In this document: positions 10,304 through 20,136 of the stretch, piece after piece
How the letters are laid out: every line of letters starts with the position of its first letter
Numbering within the stretch: the first letter of the stretch is position 1
Assembly: GCA_030847615.1 (NCBI GenBank)
Contig: JAUMIR010000005.1
Span: 58,741,001-58,805,000 of the forward strand
DNA length: 64,000 bases
From: Gambelia wislizenii
Lineage: Eukaryota > Chordata > Lepidosauria > Squamata > Crotaphytidae
Reading direction: 5' to 3'
The notes under the pieces: generated by a model
What the model was told of the DNA's origin: nothing
The model's database searches: none
What the model saw: the letters and a program-made list of their open reading frames with translations, nothing else
Program-made: the position numbers and the translations under genes

Positions 10304-11062
10304 CAGTTGTCCCTTCACATTCGCTGGGGTTTGGTTCCAGGACGCCCCGTGGATACCCAAATCCGTGAATACTCAAGTCCCATTATATGCAGTGGCATAG
10401 CAAAATGCTGTCCCTTATATAAGATGGCACAATCAAGGTTTGCTTTTTGGATTATTATTTTTTAAAGAATATTTTCAAGTCGTGAATATTTAATTCCGTG
10501 AATACTCAAGTCCCATTATATGCAATGGCATAGCAAAATAGTGTCCCTTATATAAGATGGCAATCAAGGTTTGTTTTTTGGATTATTATTTTTTAAAGAA
10601 TATTTTCAAGCCGTGAATATTTAAATCCGTGAATACTCAAGTCCCATTATATGCAGTGGCATAGCAAAATGGTGTCCCTTATATAAGATGGCACAATCAA
10701 GGTTTGCTTTTTGGATTATTATTTTTTAAAGAATATTTTCAAGTCGTGAATATTTAATTCCGTGAATACTCAAGTCCCATTATATGCAATGGCATAGCAA
10801 AATAGTGTCCCTTATATAAGATGGCAATCAAGGTTTGTTTTTTGGATTATTATTTTTTAAAGAATATTTTCAAGCCGTGAATATTTAAATCCGTGAATAC
10901 TCAAGTCCCATTATATGCAATGGCATAGCAAAATGGTATCCCTTATATAAGATGGCAAAATCATGGTTTCCTTTTTGGATTATTATTTTTTTAAAGAATA
11001 TTTTCAAGCCATGAATACTTAAATCCATGAATGCCAAATCCGTGAATATGGGGGGACAACTG
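10304..11062. mobile_element. Tigger-type element with internal higher-order repeat
   Basis: Starts CAGTTGTCCCTTCACATTCG and ends GGGGGGACAACTG, flanked by TA at 10302-10303 and 11063-11064. The body of about 132 bp is repeated five times (phrase GAATACTCAAGTCCC at 10367, 10500, 10631, 10764, 10895). It is about three times the length of its sister copies because of this expansion. Confidence 0.9.
10367..11030. repeat. Higher-order tandem repeat: 264-bp dimer of 133- and 131-bp units
   Basis: Start-to-start spacings are 133, 131, 133 and 131 bp. The two 133-bp units (10367, 10631) differ at one base that I can see; the two 131-bp units (10500, 10764) look identical; the two types differ from each other at several places (for example GCACAATC versus GCAATC). 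This is a recently duplicated dimer, the same architecture as a satellite higher-order repeat. A fifth, more diverged unit follows from 10895. Confidence 0.9.
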
Positions 11063-11484
11063 TAGTTTCTTTCTGACGTCACACCTGCATCTGTGGCCGG
11101 CATCCTCAGAGAATGCTTGGGTAGGAGTGTATGGGGGGTTTATATGCTGTGACCCCCTGTTGGGGAATATATGCAATTTGTGTAACTGAATGGTTAGTTT
11201 CTGGGTATAGAAATGCAAGGCTCGTCTGTTTGGCTAATGGTTGGTTGATGGCCCATTATCTGCTGGGAATCCCCCTGTCCCTGGGTGGAATTCTTTTGTA
11301 AATGTTGAGTTTTGATTCTATTGTTCTTCAAAACTGGGAGCCAGATTTTGTATACTTTTGGGGTTTCTTCTTTGCTGTTGAAGTTGTCCAGGTGTTTGTG
11401 GATTTCAATAGCTTCTCTGTGCATTCTGACATGATAGTTGTTGGTCTGGTCTAGAATTTCTGTGTTTTCAAATAGCATTTACAT

Positions 11485-11730
11485 GTCAGAAACTATACCC
11501 AGAAACTAACCATTCAATTACACAAATTTACATATCCTCCGCAACAGGGGTTCACAGCATATGAACTCCACACACACACCTACACAACCATTCTCTGAGG
11601 ATGCTAGCCACAGATGCAGGCGAAACGTCAGAAATAAACGATTCCAGAACACGGCCTCACAGCCCGGAAAAACCCCAAGGAAAATCTATGGATGCTGGCC
11701 GTGAAAGCCTTCGACTTCACACTCCTTGTA
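11485..11730 (+). mobile_element. Penelope-like element 3' end, inverted second copy
   Basis: Contains ACTATACCCAGAAACTAACC, GGATGCTAGCCACAGATGCA, GGCGAAACGTCAG and CCAGAACACGGCCTCACAGC on the plus strand. This is the inverted counterpart of the minus-strand Penelope sequence at 11066-11220, only 7 bases beyond its coding end. Only the 3' UTR is present. Confidence 0.8.
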
Positions 11731-11895
11731 GCTCTTTCCCTGCTTCTCTTCTTTCCCCCAAGAGTTTCCAGAGCTTGAATGAGGCTCTCCTTTCTGTCTT
11801 GTGCATGGTGTGGATGGGTTGTGTCAACTGGCTAGGCCTTAAAAGGAAGGAGCCAAAGCCTTTCCCTTGTGGGTCGGCAGTTAAATGCACACCTG

Positions 11896-12410
11896 TCATA
11901 GAATCATAGAGTTAGAAGAGACCTCAAGGGCTATCCAGTCCAACCCCCTGCTATACAGGAATACACAATCAAATCATTCCCGATAGATGGCCATCCAACC
12001 TCTGTTTAAAAACCTCCAAAGAAGGAGACTCCACCACACTACAAGGCAGTGCATTCCATTTCCTAACAGCTCTTAATTTCAGGAAGTTCTTCCTAATATT
12101 TAGGTGGAATCTCTTCTCCTGTAGTTTGAACCCATTGCTCCATGTCCGAGTCTCTGGAGCAGCAGAAAGGAAGCTTTTCCCATCCTCAGTATGACATCCC
12201 TTCAAATATTTAAACATGGCTACCATGTCACCTCTCAACCTTCTCTTCTCCAGACAACATGCCCAGCTCTCTAAGCTGCTCCTCATAGGGCATGACTTCC
12301 AGACCTCCCACCATCCTGGTTGCCCTCCTCTGGACACTTTCCACCTTCTTAGTATCCTTCCTGAATTGTGGTGCCCAGAACTGTCCATGTCTTTTCATTC
12401 TTTGACATTA
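11896..12410 (-). pseudogene. CR1 LINE, 3' end with ORF2 C-terminus
   Basis: Minus-strand frame 12388-11969 encodes the characteristic end of CR1 ORF2: RRLRGDMVAMFKYLKGC, then a FHLNIRKNFLKLRAVRKWNALP...FKQRLDGHL block. The phrase ATAGAATCATAGAGTTAGAA at 11899 is the usual CR1 3' region. It is truncated at its 5' side; the RT is missing. Confidence 0.9.
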
Positions 12411-12419
12411 GCAGAACTT

Positions 12420-12545
12420 TTTTTTTTTAAAAAAACCTTTTTTTATTAAGGATAACAAGAAACAACATTATCTAAACAAATGCATATCATAAATGAATAA
12501 AACATCTAAAGTATTGATAACATGGATAAAATAGGATGCATTATT
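12420..12545 (-). mobile_element. LINE (L1-like) 3' tail, uninterrupted
   Basis: Poly-T/poly-A start followed by CCTTTTTTTATTAAGGATAA and the AACATTATCTAAAC block. It is the intact counterpart of the sequence at 9165-9620 and so shows the empty target of the MITE there. Confidence 0.55.
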
Positions 12546-12549
12546 TGGC

Positions 12550-13330
12550 AGAACTAAAAGCCTGTGTCTCTTCCTGTACTTATGAAGGGCAACAAAATAC
12601 AGGGGGCGGGGGCACATGGTGGAGGCAGAACATAGAAAATTTCCTTTATTGGACTATAACTTCCAGTGACCACCATGTTAGCTGGGGCATTCTTAGAATT
12701 GTAGCCCAAAAAGTGGGTTCCCCCTCCCAGACATTGATCCTGTTTTATTTTCCGGAAATCCCAACAGACCTGGGGTTCACAACTTATATAGTAGGTCTGA
12801 GTTGTCTGCTTACTGATCTGACTTGTACGCATCACTGAAAGCTGCCTGGAAGTCAAGATTAGAGAGGTGAGAAACTGTCATATGAGAAGCGACTGTCCAA
12901 CCATTGGTCCAGTATGGTTCCTCTGTACACTTGCTGGCAGTGGTTCTTCAAAGATTTCAGCCCTACCTGGAAAAAGGAGGGTTTAAATCTGGGACTTGTG
13001 TGCATGCACATCATGTGAGCTATGTCCTTTGCATAGTTTATTCGTGGTTAGTTTGGCCCTACAGCAGTACACCTTGGTGTGTGCTGTTTATTGTGAAATG
13101 CAGTCTGATTAAAATTCTCTGAACATTTCCTCTCCATTCAGAAAAAAATGAAGTTTAGCTTGGTTTGTTGGAAGTTAAAATCCCTTTCGTGTGTGTGCTC
13201 CTGTTTGTGATTTTATAATAATACATACAGTAATTGGTTTCAGAAATGATTTTTGCAGCATGTGCTTGAGGAGAGTGCTACTCAAAGTGGTGGCCCATAG
13301 ACCAGTGCTGATCTATTGGCTATTGGCTGT
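12550..13330. other. Intron 1 segment, nothing recognised
   Basis: Mixed-composition sequence without a recognisable frame, RNA gene or repeat end. Short frames at 12536-12838 and its complement show no known motif. Confidence 0.4.
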
Positions 13331-13344
13331 AGCAAATTAACAAC

Positions 13345-13640
13345 AACAACAACAACTATTATTATTATTATTATTATTATTATTTATATCCCACCCCTCT
13401 ACAAAATGCAATCGGGGCAGCTTACAGCATTAAAATCTACATACAATCCCTCCATCCCACCCACCCCTTAAAATACAATTAAAAAATTAAACATTTAAAA
13501 CACAATACATACTAAAAATACTAAAAACAACATGATAAAAAGCTGGATGGGATCGGACTAATTAAGATGGCCCGGTATCTATTCAGGAAAGGCTTGCCGG
13601 AAGAGATCCATCTTAAGAGCTTTTTAAAATTTGCAGGAAA
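13345..13640 (-). mobile_element. L2-like LINE 3' end, short copy
   Basis: A TTA microsatellite (13356-13383), then CCACCCCTCT...GGGGCAGCTTACA and, further on, GGAAAGGCTTGCCGGAAGAG, matching 3415-3665 of the longer copy. Same orientation, truncated just inside the coding end. Confidence 0.8.
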
Positions 13641-13699
13641 GGAAGAAAGAATTATAGTTAATGAGCACAAATGTGTCACATGGGGGTGGGGATGACACA

Positions 13700-14097
13700 C
13701 AGTGTTCTGAACCTATGGTCTGTGGACCCCAGGGGGCTGCAGTGTCCTCACAGGGGGATCTGCAAAGGCTTGAAGGCTTCTAGCTCACCTCCTCCCCACA
13801 TTGGAATAGCCATCTGATAGGAGTCAAGGCAAAGGCTGGCTTGGCCTGCACATTGCCATTCAATCCACTCCAGTCACAAACATGCAGGAAGGAGAAGAAA
13901 AGTCTTCCCTCCCCCTCCAGTGCCTTTCACAGGAGGTTTAATGGATGGTGTAATTGTATTTATTATTATTATTATTATTATTATTAGGTTTTATTATGAT
14001 TATTAGGGTTTTAAATCTTGAGTTAAGTCTTGGGTGTCCACAGCAACAAAAGATATTTAAAGGGGTTCCCTGGTAAAGAAAAGGTTAAGAGCCACTG
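13700..14097. mobile_element. hAT (Charlie-like) non-autonomous element
   Basis: Ends CAGTGTTCTGAACCTATGG and AAGGTTAAGAGCCACTG are inverted, and the interior has the GTGGACCCCAGG and AAAGATATTTAAAGGGG phrases shared with 29662-30042. A (TTA)n microsatellite lies at 13958-13986. The flanking duplication is no longer visible. Confidence 0.75.
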
Positions 14098-14104
14098 CTC
14101 TAGA

Positions 14105-14755
14105 ATGCAGTGTTAGTAGGTGTTCAGGAGGCTTGCATATTGCTAGGCGATCAAATGCAAGTGTACTAAATGGGCCTTTCAGTTGGAATATGTTACCATT
14201 GATTATTATCGCTAACTTCTTAATACACAGCCAAGATTATACCAGTGTAAATGAACTAGATCATTGTCATCCAGGCATTCTGGACAAAGAGTGCATGTTA
14301 AAGATCAGCTGTTGTAGAAATATAAACGAAATGTAGTTATTATGAATGGAAGCAAACCAACCAAAAATGTATGCTCATAGTTCCTAAATTAATTCAGAAA
14401 AAGAAAAACTGTCTGAAAGGAATGTTAACTATCCACTCACTAAGCCTGAGATGTTGGTTTTGCTGCACGTATTTTGTCATATTTATACGTTTTAGCCAAA
14501 GGCCTTTGCAAAATGTACAGTGCAAGCAGTCACATACAATTTAATCAGTTGTGCCTTTGACTTAGAGTAATATACATCTGACTAAAGGAGGGAATGCTAT
14601 GGATATAGTGAAGCAATTCAAACCACTAACTCAACCCCCCACCCGAAATAAATCCCAGATGAAACAGAAAAGAAGCTTCATCCAGTAATGGTTTACAAAA
14701 TAAGATAATAATCTTGGTAGTTCTTTCCAGATACTTAGAATGCTTGCTACAAATG
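14105..14755. other. Intron 1 segment, nothing recognised
   Basis: AT-rich sequence without recognisable coding or repeat structure. A short frame at 14133-14336 has no support. Confidence 0.4.
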
Positions 14756-14764
14756 TTTGTTATA

Positions 14765-14937
14765 CAGTTGTCCCTCTGTATCCACAGATTTGGTATCCAC
14801 AGATCTAAATATTCTAAATATCTAAAGGGACACCATTTTGCTATGTCATTGCATATAATGGGACTTGAGTATTCACGGATTTGGGTATCCATGGGAAGTC
14901 CTGGAACCAAACCCCAGCAAATGTGAAGGGACAACTG
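14765..14937. mobile_element. Tigger-type MITE, internally shortened
   Basis: Starts CAGTTGTCCCTCTGTATCC and ends GTGAAGGGACAACTG, with flanking TA. It is about 60 bp shorter than sister copies; the AAAATATTCTTTAAAAAA core is lost. Confidence 0.85.
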
Positions 14938-14963
14938 TACTTATTTTCATTTATTTATATATA

Positions 14964-15198
14964 GTAGGACCCCTATATCTGCTGGGGATTTGTTCTGGGT
15001 GGGGCATGGATACCGAAAACCATGAATAATAGTGAATGCTATTGAAAATAATGGGACTTCCTGGTTTAAAATACCATAGAGTTGCTTGGATGACCTAGAA
15101 AATGGCCAGAGAGGACATATTTTTTAGGAAGACTCTATGGTAGGTGTGCTGTTTTGTGTCCTGTGGATAATGAATCAGTGGATACGGGGGTCCTACTG
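14964..15198. mobile_element. Tigger-like MITE (AGTAGGACCCC ends)
   Basis: Left AGTAGGACCCCTATATCTG and right GATACGGGGGTCCTACT are inverted and flanked by TA. It lies only about 25 bp after the previous Tigger copy. Related to 2614-2833. Confidence 0.75.
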
Positions 15199-15199
15199 T

Positions 15200-15965
15200 A
15201 GCTCCATCACTGTACATGGTGATTTATAAGTAAAAGAACAACAAAACAGTTCCCAGCCCTCAGGCTTACAATCTAATTAAGACATGACACAAAAAGAAAA
15301 GAGGAGGGCAGTGTAGGAAGGGATTAAGTCCAGCAGATACTGCCTCATATCTCTCTCTCCAAAGCCACGGTAGTGGCAGTAGAGATGTAGAGGGTGGGGG
15401 GAAGCTTTCATCTGCTTCTTGGCCTAGGCATGATGAGGCTGTGCCTGTCTCTTCTCTCCCTCTGAAGATAGTGGGTTACATTTAGGAGGTAACATGACTT
15501 GACAGGTATATCATGATACACATGGTTGTTAGTTTCACAGTCTGTTGAGGGTAACTTTCTTGAACACTTTTTCTTAATGGTCCAGCTCTAACACCACACC
15601 ACACCTGAATACTAATGTGATGTCCCCCCCACAATTTAGCCCCCTGTTTTGCCTGAAAATGGGATGGTGTGGGGGTTCCCAGCCTGTCCAAGCCAAATTT
15701 TTAGGATAGAGGGGACATATATCAAAGTAGTAGAATTGATGCAAGCCCTGTATTTGATCTGGACCATTTGTATTTATATGTATGTATTAAAATCAATAGG
15801 TAACTATTTTATGAATAGCAACATAAGTACTTAAATGTAATATTCTGATTAATCATTTTTAAAATAGAAAATAAAGAAGAACCTCCAGTCACAACAGAAT
15901 TGCAGCCTAGGGTATAATAAAGCATCATTTGTACAAAGCTGGGCAAATGGTGCCCAATTATTAAT
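15200..15965. other. Intron 1 segment, little recognised
   Basis: The part 15205-15300 has wording seen in decayed LINE 3' ends (CAGCCCTCAGGCTTACAATC) but is too short to classify. The rest shows no gene or repeat end. Confidence 0.35.
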
Positions 15966-15989
15966 ACAATTATTGCATTTTTGTGTTTC

Positions 15990-17371
15990 TTTTTTCATAT
16001 TTTTATTATTATTTACAATATAAAATCCAGCTCATCAAAAACATTCCAGTCCATCATCAAACAAAACATCTTTTTCCATTCACATCTCTCTTATTCAAAA
16101 AAAGAAAAAATTACAGTATTTCCTTTTTCTTTTTTTTCCCCAAATTGATTTTCATATCATGCTTCTCCTCCCCATTTCTACATCCTCTCTCGTTTTACAT
16201 TTCCTGTTTTTCTATACTCTTTTGATCTCTTAGTCTTCTATGCCCATTGTAGGCTTCTCCCCCATCTTTGTCTTTCCAAAGAGGTATTAGTATCTGCCAC
16301 TCCTCCATATTTGTTATTCTCATCTAACAAAATTGTCATCTTACCCATAACGTACATATCATACAATTTCATAGTCCAATCATCGGTCGATGGTACATTT
16401 TGACATTTCCAATTCTTTGCCAATAACTATCCTTTATACTATACAATACTATATGTTAACTAGCTATTGACATATACAATAAAATCCTCCAATATTTCTT
16501 TGTGTGTCTTTTTCTACATTATGTATCATATTTAGTAAAAAGACCTCAGGTTCAAACGGTATGTCCACTTTTAATATATTTATAGTTGATTGGTGTATCT
16601 TTTTCCAGTATTTCTTGACTTTTTCACATCCCCACCACATATAATAATATGTCCCGATATTTTCCCCACATTTCCAACAATTTTCTGAAGAGTTCTTATA
16701 TATCCTGGCTATTCTTGCTGGTGTGAGATGCCATCTCAAAATCATTTTATAGGTGTTTTACATTGTTACTTTTTGTAAATTTTAATTTTTTGTTTCCATA
16801 ATCTTTCCCAGTCAGTGTTCTAGTTGAATATTATGGCCAATATCCTGGGCCCATTTTATCATATTAGGTTTAATTTGTTCTCGTTCCAAGTTAAGTGTCA
16901 ATAGAGTCTTATAAATTTTTGAGAGTATTTTTCCCTTCCTCCATATATTAATGCATCTAATTCTCTTTGTTCCATTTCTATACCCTCTAGTTTAGTATCT
17001 TGTTTGAACTTTTCCCACAGTTGTCTATATAATAACCAGAGCCATCCCCAACCTTCATTCAGTTCCTCCTGTGTTTTCATCCTATAATTATTTCCTTGTT
17101 TTTTCAACATCTCTTGGTATGTTAACCATTTATATTTATAGATGTCTTCTCTCTTGTGAAATGCTTCTTGATTGGAAATCCATAAAGGGATCTTCATATA
17201 CAATTTATTCTTATATCTTAGCCACACCTTTATTAATGCTTTTCTTATGTAGTGATGACTAAACTCGTTATGAACTGTTGTTTTATTAAACCACATATAC
17301 ACATGCCAACCGAATCTTAAATTAAACCCCTCCAGATATACTAGCCTAGAGTTTTCTAAGGTTATCCATTC
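15990..17371 (-). pseudogene. L1 LINE ORF2 C-terminal half and 3' UTR (left part, split by DIRS)
   Basis: Minus-strand frames carry the L1 ORF2 end: 17371-16898 contains WITLENSRL...LEGFNLRFGWHVYMW, IRKALIKVW and PLWISNQEAF; 16745-16464 contains the C-terminal cysteine motif with CWKCGE...Y..MWWGCEKVKKYW, the CCHC-like region of L1-clade ORF2. Several frameshifts or stops separate the pieces. The 3' end is near 15990. The 5' continuation is on the far side of the DIRS element (23492-23905), so the DIRS inserted into this L1. Confidence 0.85.
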
Positions 17372-17379
17372 TGTAGGTT

Positions 17380-17508
17380 CAGATGGCAGGAACAATCCGT
17401 GAGTATTGGGAACCTAGGACCGCCCAGCTCGAGCAGGAAGTAGCGCATAGCCTCTTGGGAGATTTCAGTTCTTTGTTCCCAGTCCTCCTCTCCCACGAGG
17501 CCAGTTCT
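17380..17508 (+). repeat. DIRS left inverted terminal repeat
   Basis: From CAGATGGCAGGAACAATCCG to CACGAGGCCAGTTCT; it matches the reverse complement of 23324-23452 over 129 bp with no mismatch that I can find. The 14 bases outside it (from about 17366) have no partner in the right repeat but are found in the ICR. Confidence 0.9.
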
Positions 17509-18093
17509 ACTTCCTGCTCAGCCCAGCGAAGCAGGTTCTTCCAACTCCTCCGGTTTGCCATCTCCATTTTTTACCTATTACCTCTCCCTTTTACTCACCC
17601 CCCCTCAACCCTTCTCTCTATACTGCGGCCTCTACCCCTCCTGCGCCTTTACCCTTAAAAAAAAAAAAAAAAAAAACCCTTTCTTCAACGCTCTCCCCCT
17701 CCGTTTCCCTCCCGGCTCCAACCGACCCTTACCCACCCGGCGACCGCTCTCCACCCCCGACTGTGCTCTCTCACCTTCGGGCTTTCTCCCCTCGCCAACG
17801 GAGCCCCGCGGAGCCCCCAGCCAGCCCCCACCGGCACGCGCGGCTCCCAGCGACTACCCTCCCCCCCCAGCCGCGATTGTGCTGCGCTCCTCCAACAGCC
17901 CAGCGGCAGCGGCTCCGCGCGCAGCCTTTCCCCACGCGCTCCTCTCCGGCCCCAGCAGGGCGGTAGCGGCTCCGCGCGCGCCCTTCTCCTCGGGCGCCTC
18001 TCTCTCCGGCCCCAGACCCGCCAACCGCGCCGCGGTTGCGGCTCAGGCCTGCCACCCCCAGCGGCCACTAGCACCCCCCCGGATACACGCCAC
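17509..18093 (+). other. DIRS 5' leader
   Basis: GC-rich leader between the left terminal repeat and the first clear Gag ATG. It has a run of 19-20 A's at about 17657-17676. Open frames here (17555-18325 plus, 18236-17685 minus) follow from base composition; whether Gag starts upstream of 18094 is open. Confidence 0.6.
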
Positions 18094-20120
18094 GTGGACC
18101 AAGAAGAAATGGGAGGCATTAGAGGCCCCGCAGCAGCCGCGCAGAGGCAGCAGAGGAAAGGGGCGGAGGGACGCTCCGGCACCCACAGCGGCGACCGCGA
18201 GCTCCCTTCCACAAGCACCGCCGCCGCGGGCCTCATGCCGGCCCTGGTGCCTCAGCGACGGGCCGCACAGGCGGCGGAGAAGGCCCTGGCTAGTGGCCGC
18301 CCTTCGTGCGCGCCCAGAGCCATAATACAGTGGCGACAAAGGGAAGGAATGCGCCACGAGGGCCAGGGGACCGCGGGGGCCGAGGTCTCTTCCCTGCCCC
18401 CCCGGAACTCCCACAACTACAACGACCTACAAGATGAGATCCAGGAGAAGACGCAGGATAAGGTAGGAGGAACGACGATTTCAAGGTCCAAGCTCATCCT
18501 GGACACTTTGGTTTTCTCTAGTGACGGGGAGGATGAGGAGGATGAGTGCGGGGGCATTCCAAATGAAGTGGAAGGGCCCGTCCAGGCAGATGAACGAGGC
18601 TCCAATGGGAATCTCAATGAGCCAGTCATTCAGGAGGGGGAGGAGGGAGAGTCACAGTGGGGGAAGAATAAGGAGAATGAAGCCAAGGCTAAGAAACAGT
18701 CCATCAAACTGGCCCTGGCAATGTTGTCCGAAGCACTCCGGTCTGACCAGGAGGAGGAGCAGGAGCCACTCCCAAGCCTAGCAGAATTGCTGAAAAAGCG
18801 TAAGGAAAGGGGAAAGACACCCATTCCAAGAAAAAGCAAGGCCCCCCCCCACCCAGCAGGCCAACCGGGAAGGGCAAGGGGAAGCAGCGGGAAACCCCAG
18901 CAGTCCCCCCCACAGGCAAAAAGAGAAAGGAACCACCTTCGAGGCACTCATCTGAGGAGTCGGATGGAGCCTCAGAAGGAGAGGACTTACTCACACATGC
19001 CACCCCAGACCTAGACTACACAGGGGACAATGATGGGGCAAGGACCCCCGACAGGGAGGAGGGGGAATTGTCAGAGTCTGACAATTCGGACAACGAGGCA
19101 GCGGACAGAATTTTCCAAGGGGATAAGTTCTCATACCTACTTAGCAGGGCTCTGTCAGCACTGGGGATCTGCCCCCCCACTGCCACAGAAGACACAATCG
19201 AAGACCCACACGCTCCCAAGAGCGAGAAGGCGGCAGCTCTGATGCCGTCGAACAAGTCAAAGAGGCCCCTCTTCCCCTTCCCGAGATCCTTCTGGAACTT
19301 GGTGGCAGAGGAGTGGGACAAGCCAGCCTTGGGAAGGCGGGGCATGTCAGCTGCCCAGAAGTTCTACAATTTCCCCAAAGAGATACTCGACAAACTAAGA
19401 ACCCCGGTGGTCGACCGGCCAGTTGTATCCATGGTCTCCAACTCCCTGGCGCCCAGGGAAGGAGACGGCGCCCTCAAGGACTCAGACGAGAAGAGGGCCG
19501 ACATCGCTCTGAAGAGGTCATTCGATGCATCCGCCCTAGGAATTAGGTCCGCACTGGCAACGGCCCTGATTTCCCGGGCCGCCATAATATGGCTTCAAGA
19601 GGTGATGGAAGCAGAAGAACTAGACACAGGGGCCCTGGACAAGGCCTTCAGCAGAATTCGCCTCGCACTCCACTTCATCGCCGACGCATCTCAGGACTCA
19701 CTAACATATGCGGCCAGGGCCTCAGGGGCAGCCAACTTAGCAAGGCGATCACTCTGGGTGAAGCAATGGGATGCGGATGGCAAGTCTAGGAATGCCTTGG
19801 CCACAGCATCATTCAAAGGGACAAAACTCTTCGGCGAGGAGGCCCTCAAGGACATCCTAGTAGAAACGAAGGACAAGAAACAAGCCATGCCCTCATCGGG
19901 TCGAAAGCAAGCTAAGAAGCCCTTTCGACGGTCACACTCGTTCAACCCTCCATTTCGCCATTACAGGGGAAACGGAAGAAGAACAGACTACAGGTCCAGC
20001 AGACCGGCATGGGCTAAAACCAACTACGTTATTCGCCACACACCCTTCATCAGCAACCCCCCCAGTCGTAGGGGAGGGGGAACCCAGCAGCAGCGGGGTT
20101 CCTCCCGACAACAATCCTGA
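18094..20120 (+). pseudogene. DIRS ORF1, Gag-like, one frameshift
   Basis: Two overlapping frames form one Gag-like reading: 18094 onward in one frame to 19014, and a second frame that runs through 19068 to the TGA at 20118-20120. Both sides read as continuous low-complexity, charged protein (acidic GEDEEDECGG near 18530; KKRKERGK near 18795; then acidic SESDNSDNE near 19070). The second half carries the more conserved domain (RSFWNLVAEEWDKP; DRPVVSMV; SRAAIIWLQEVM; LARRSLWVKQW) and a basic C-terminus. The register changes at or near a run of nine C's (18842-18850), so a one-base slip there is the simplest explanation. Its likely role is RNA binding and particle formation; this copy probably cannot make the full product. 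Confidence 0.8.
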
Positions 20121-20136
20121 CTCGGGAAAATCTCCA

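Larger units (their letters stand above)
10255..11478 (-). mobile_element. Penelope-like element 3' part, split by a Tigger element
   Basis: On the minus strand 11478-11194 encodes the end of a Penelope-like ORF, in the HYHSRI...REAIEIHKH style region that follows the GIY-YIG endonuclease (here NNYHVRMHREAIEIHKHLDN). Downstream is the 3' UTR with GATGC(C/T)GGCCACAGATGCAGG and, after the inserted Tigger (10304-11062), the terminal ATTCCAGAACACGGCCTCAC phrase (10275-10302). TA is doubled at the insertion point, and the copy at 11485-11715 shows the uninterrupted sequence. The ORF is only a remnant; the RT domain is absent. Confidence 0.75.

Noticed and set aside
9622..10465. Several open frames on both strands across the CpG island
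   Set aside because: Composition-driven frames in GC-rich promoter DNA, partly running into Penelope and Tigger sequence. No recognisable protein.
10367..11030. CRISPR-like array
   Set aside because: The repeated units are contiguous with no unique spacers, and the DNA is vertebrate; it is a tandem repeat in a DNA transposon.
17555..18414. Proline-rich frame (plus) and its complements in the DIRS leader
   Set aside because: GC-rich leader of the DIRS element. No conserved motif; the start of Gag upstream of 18094 cannot be decided.
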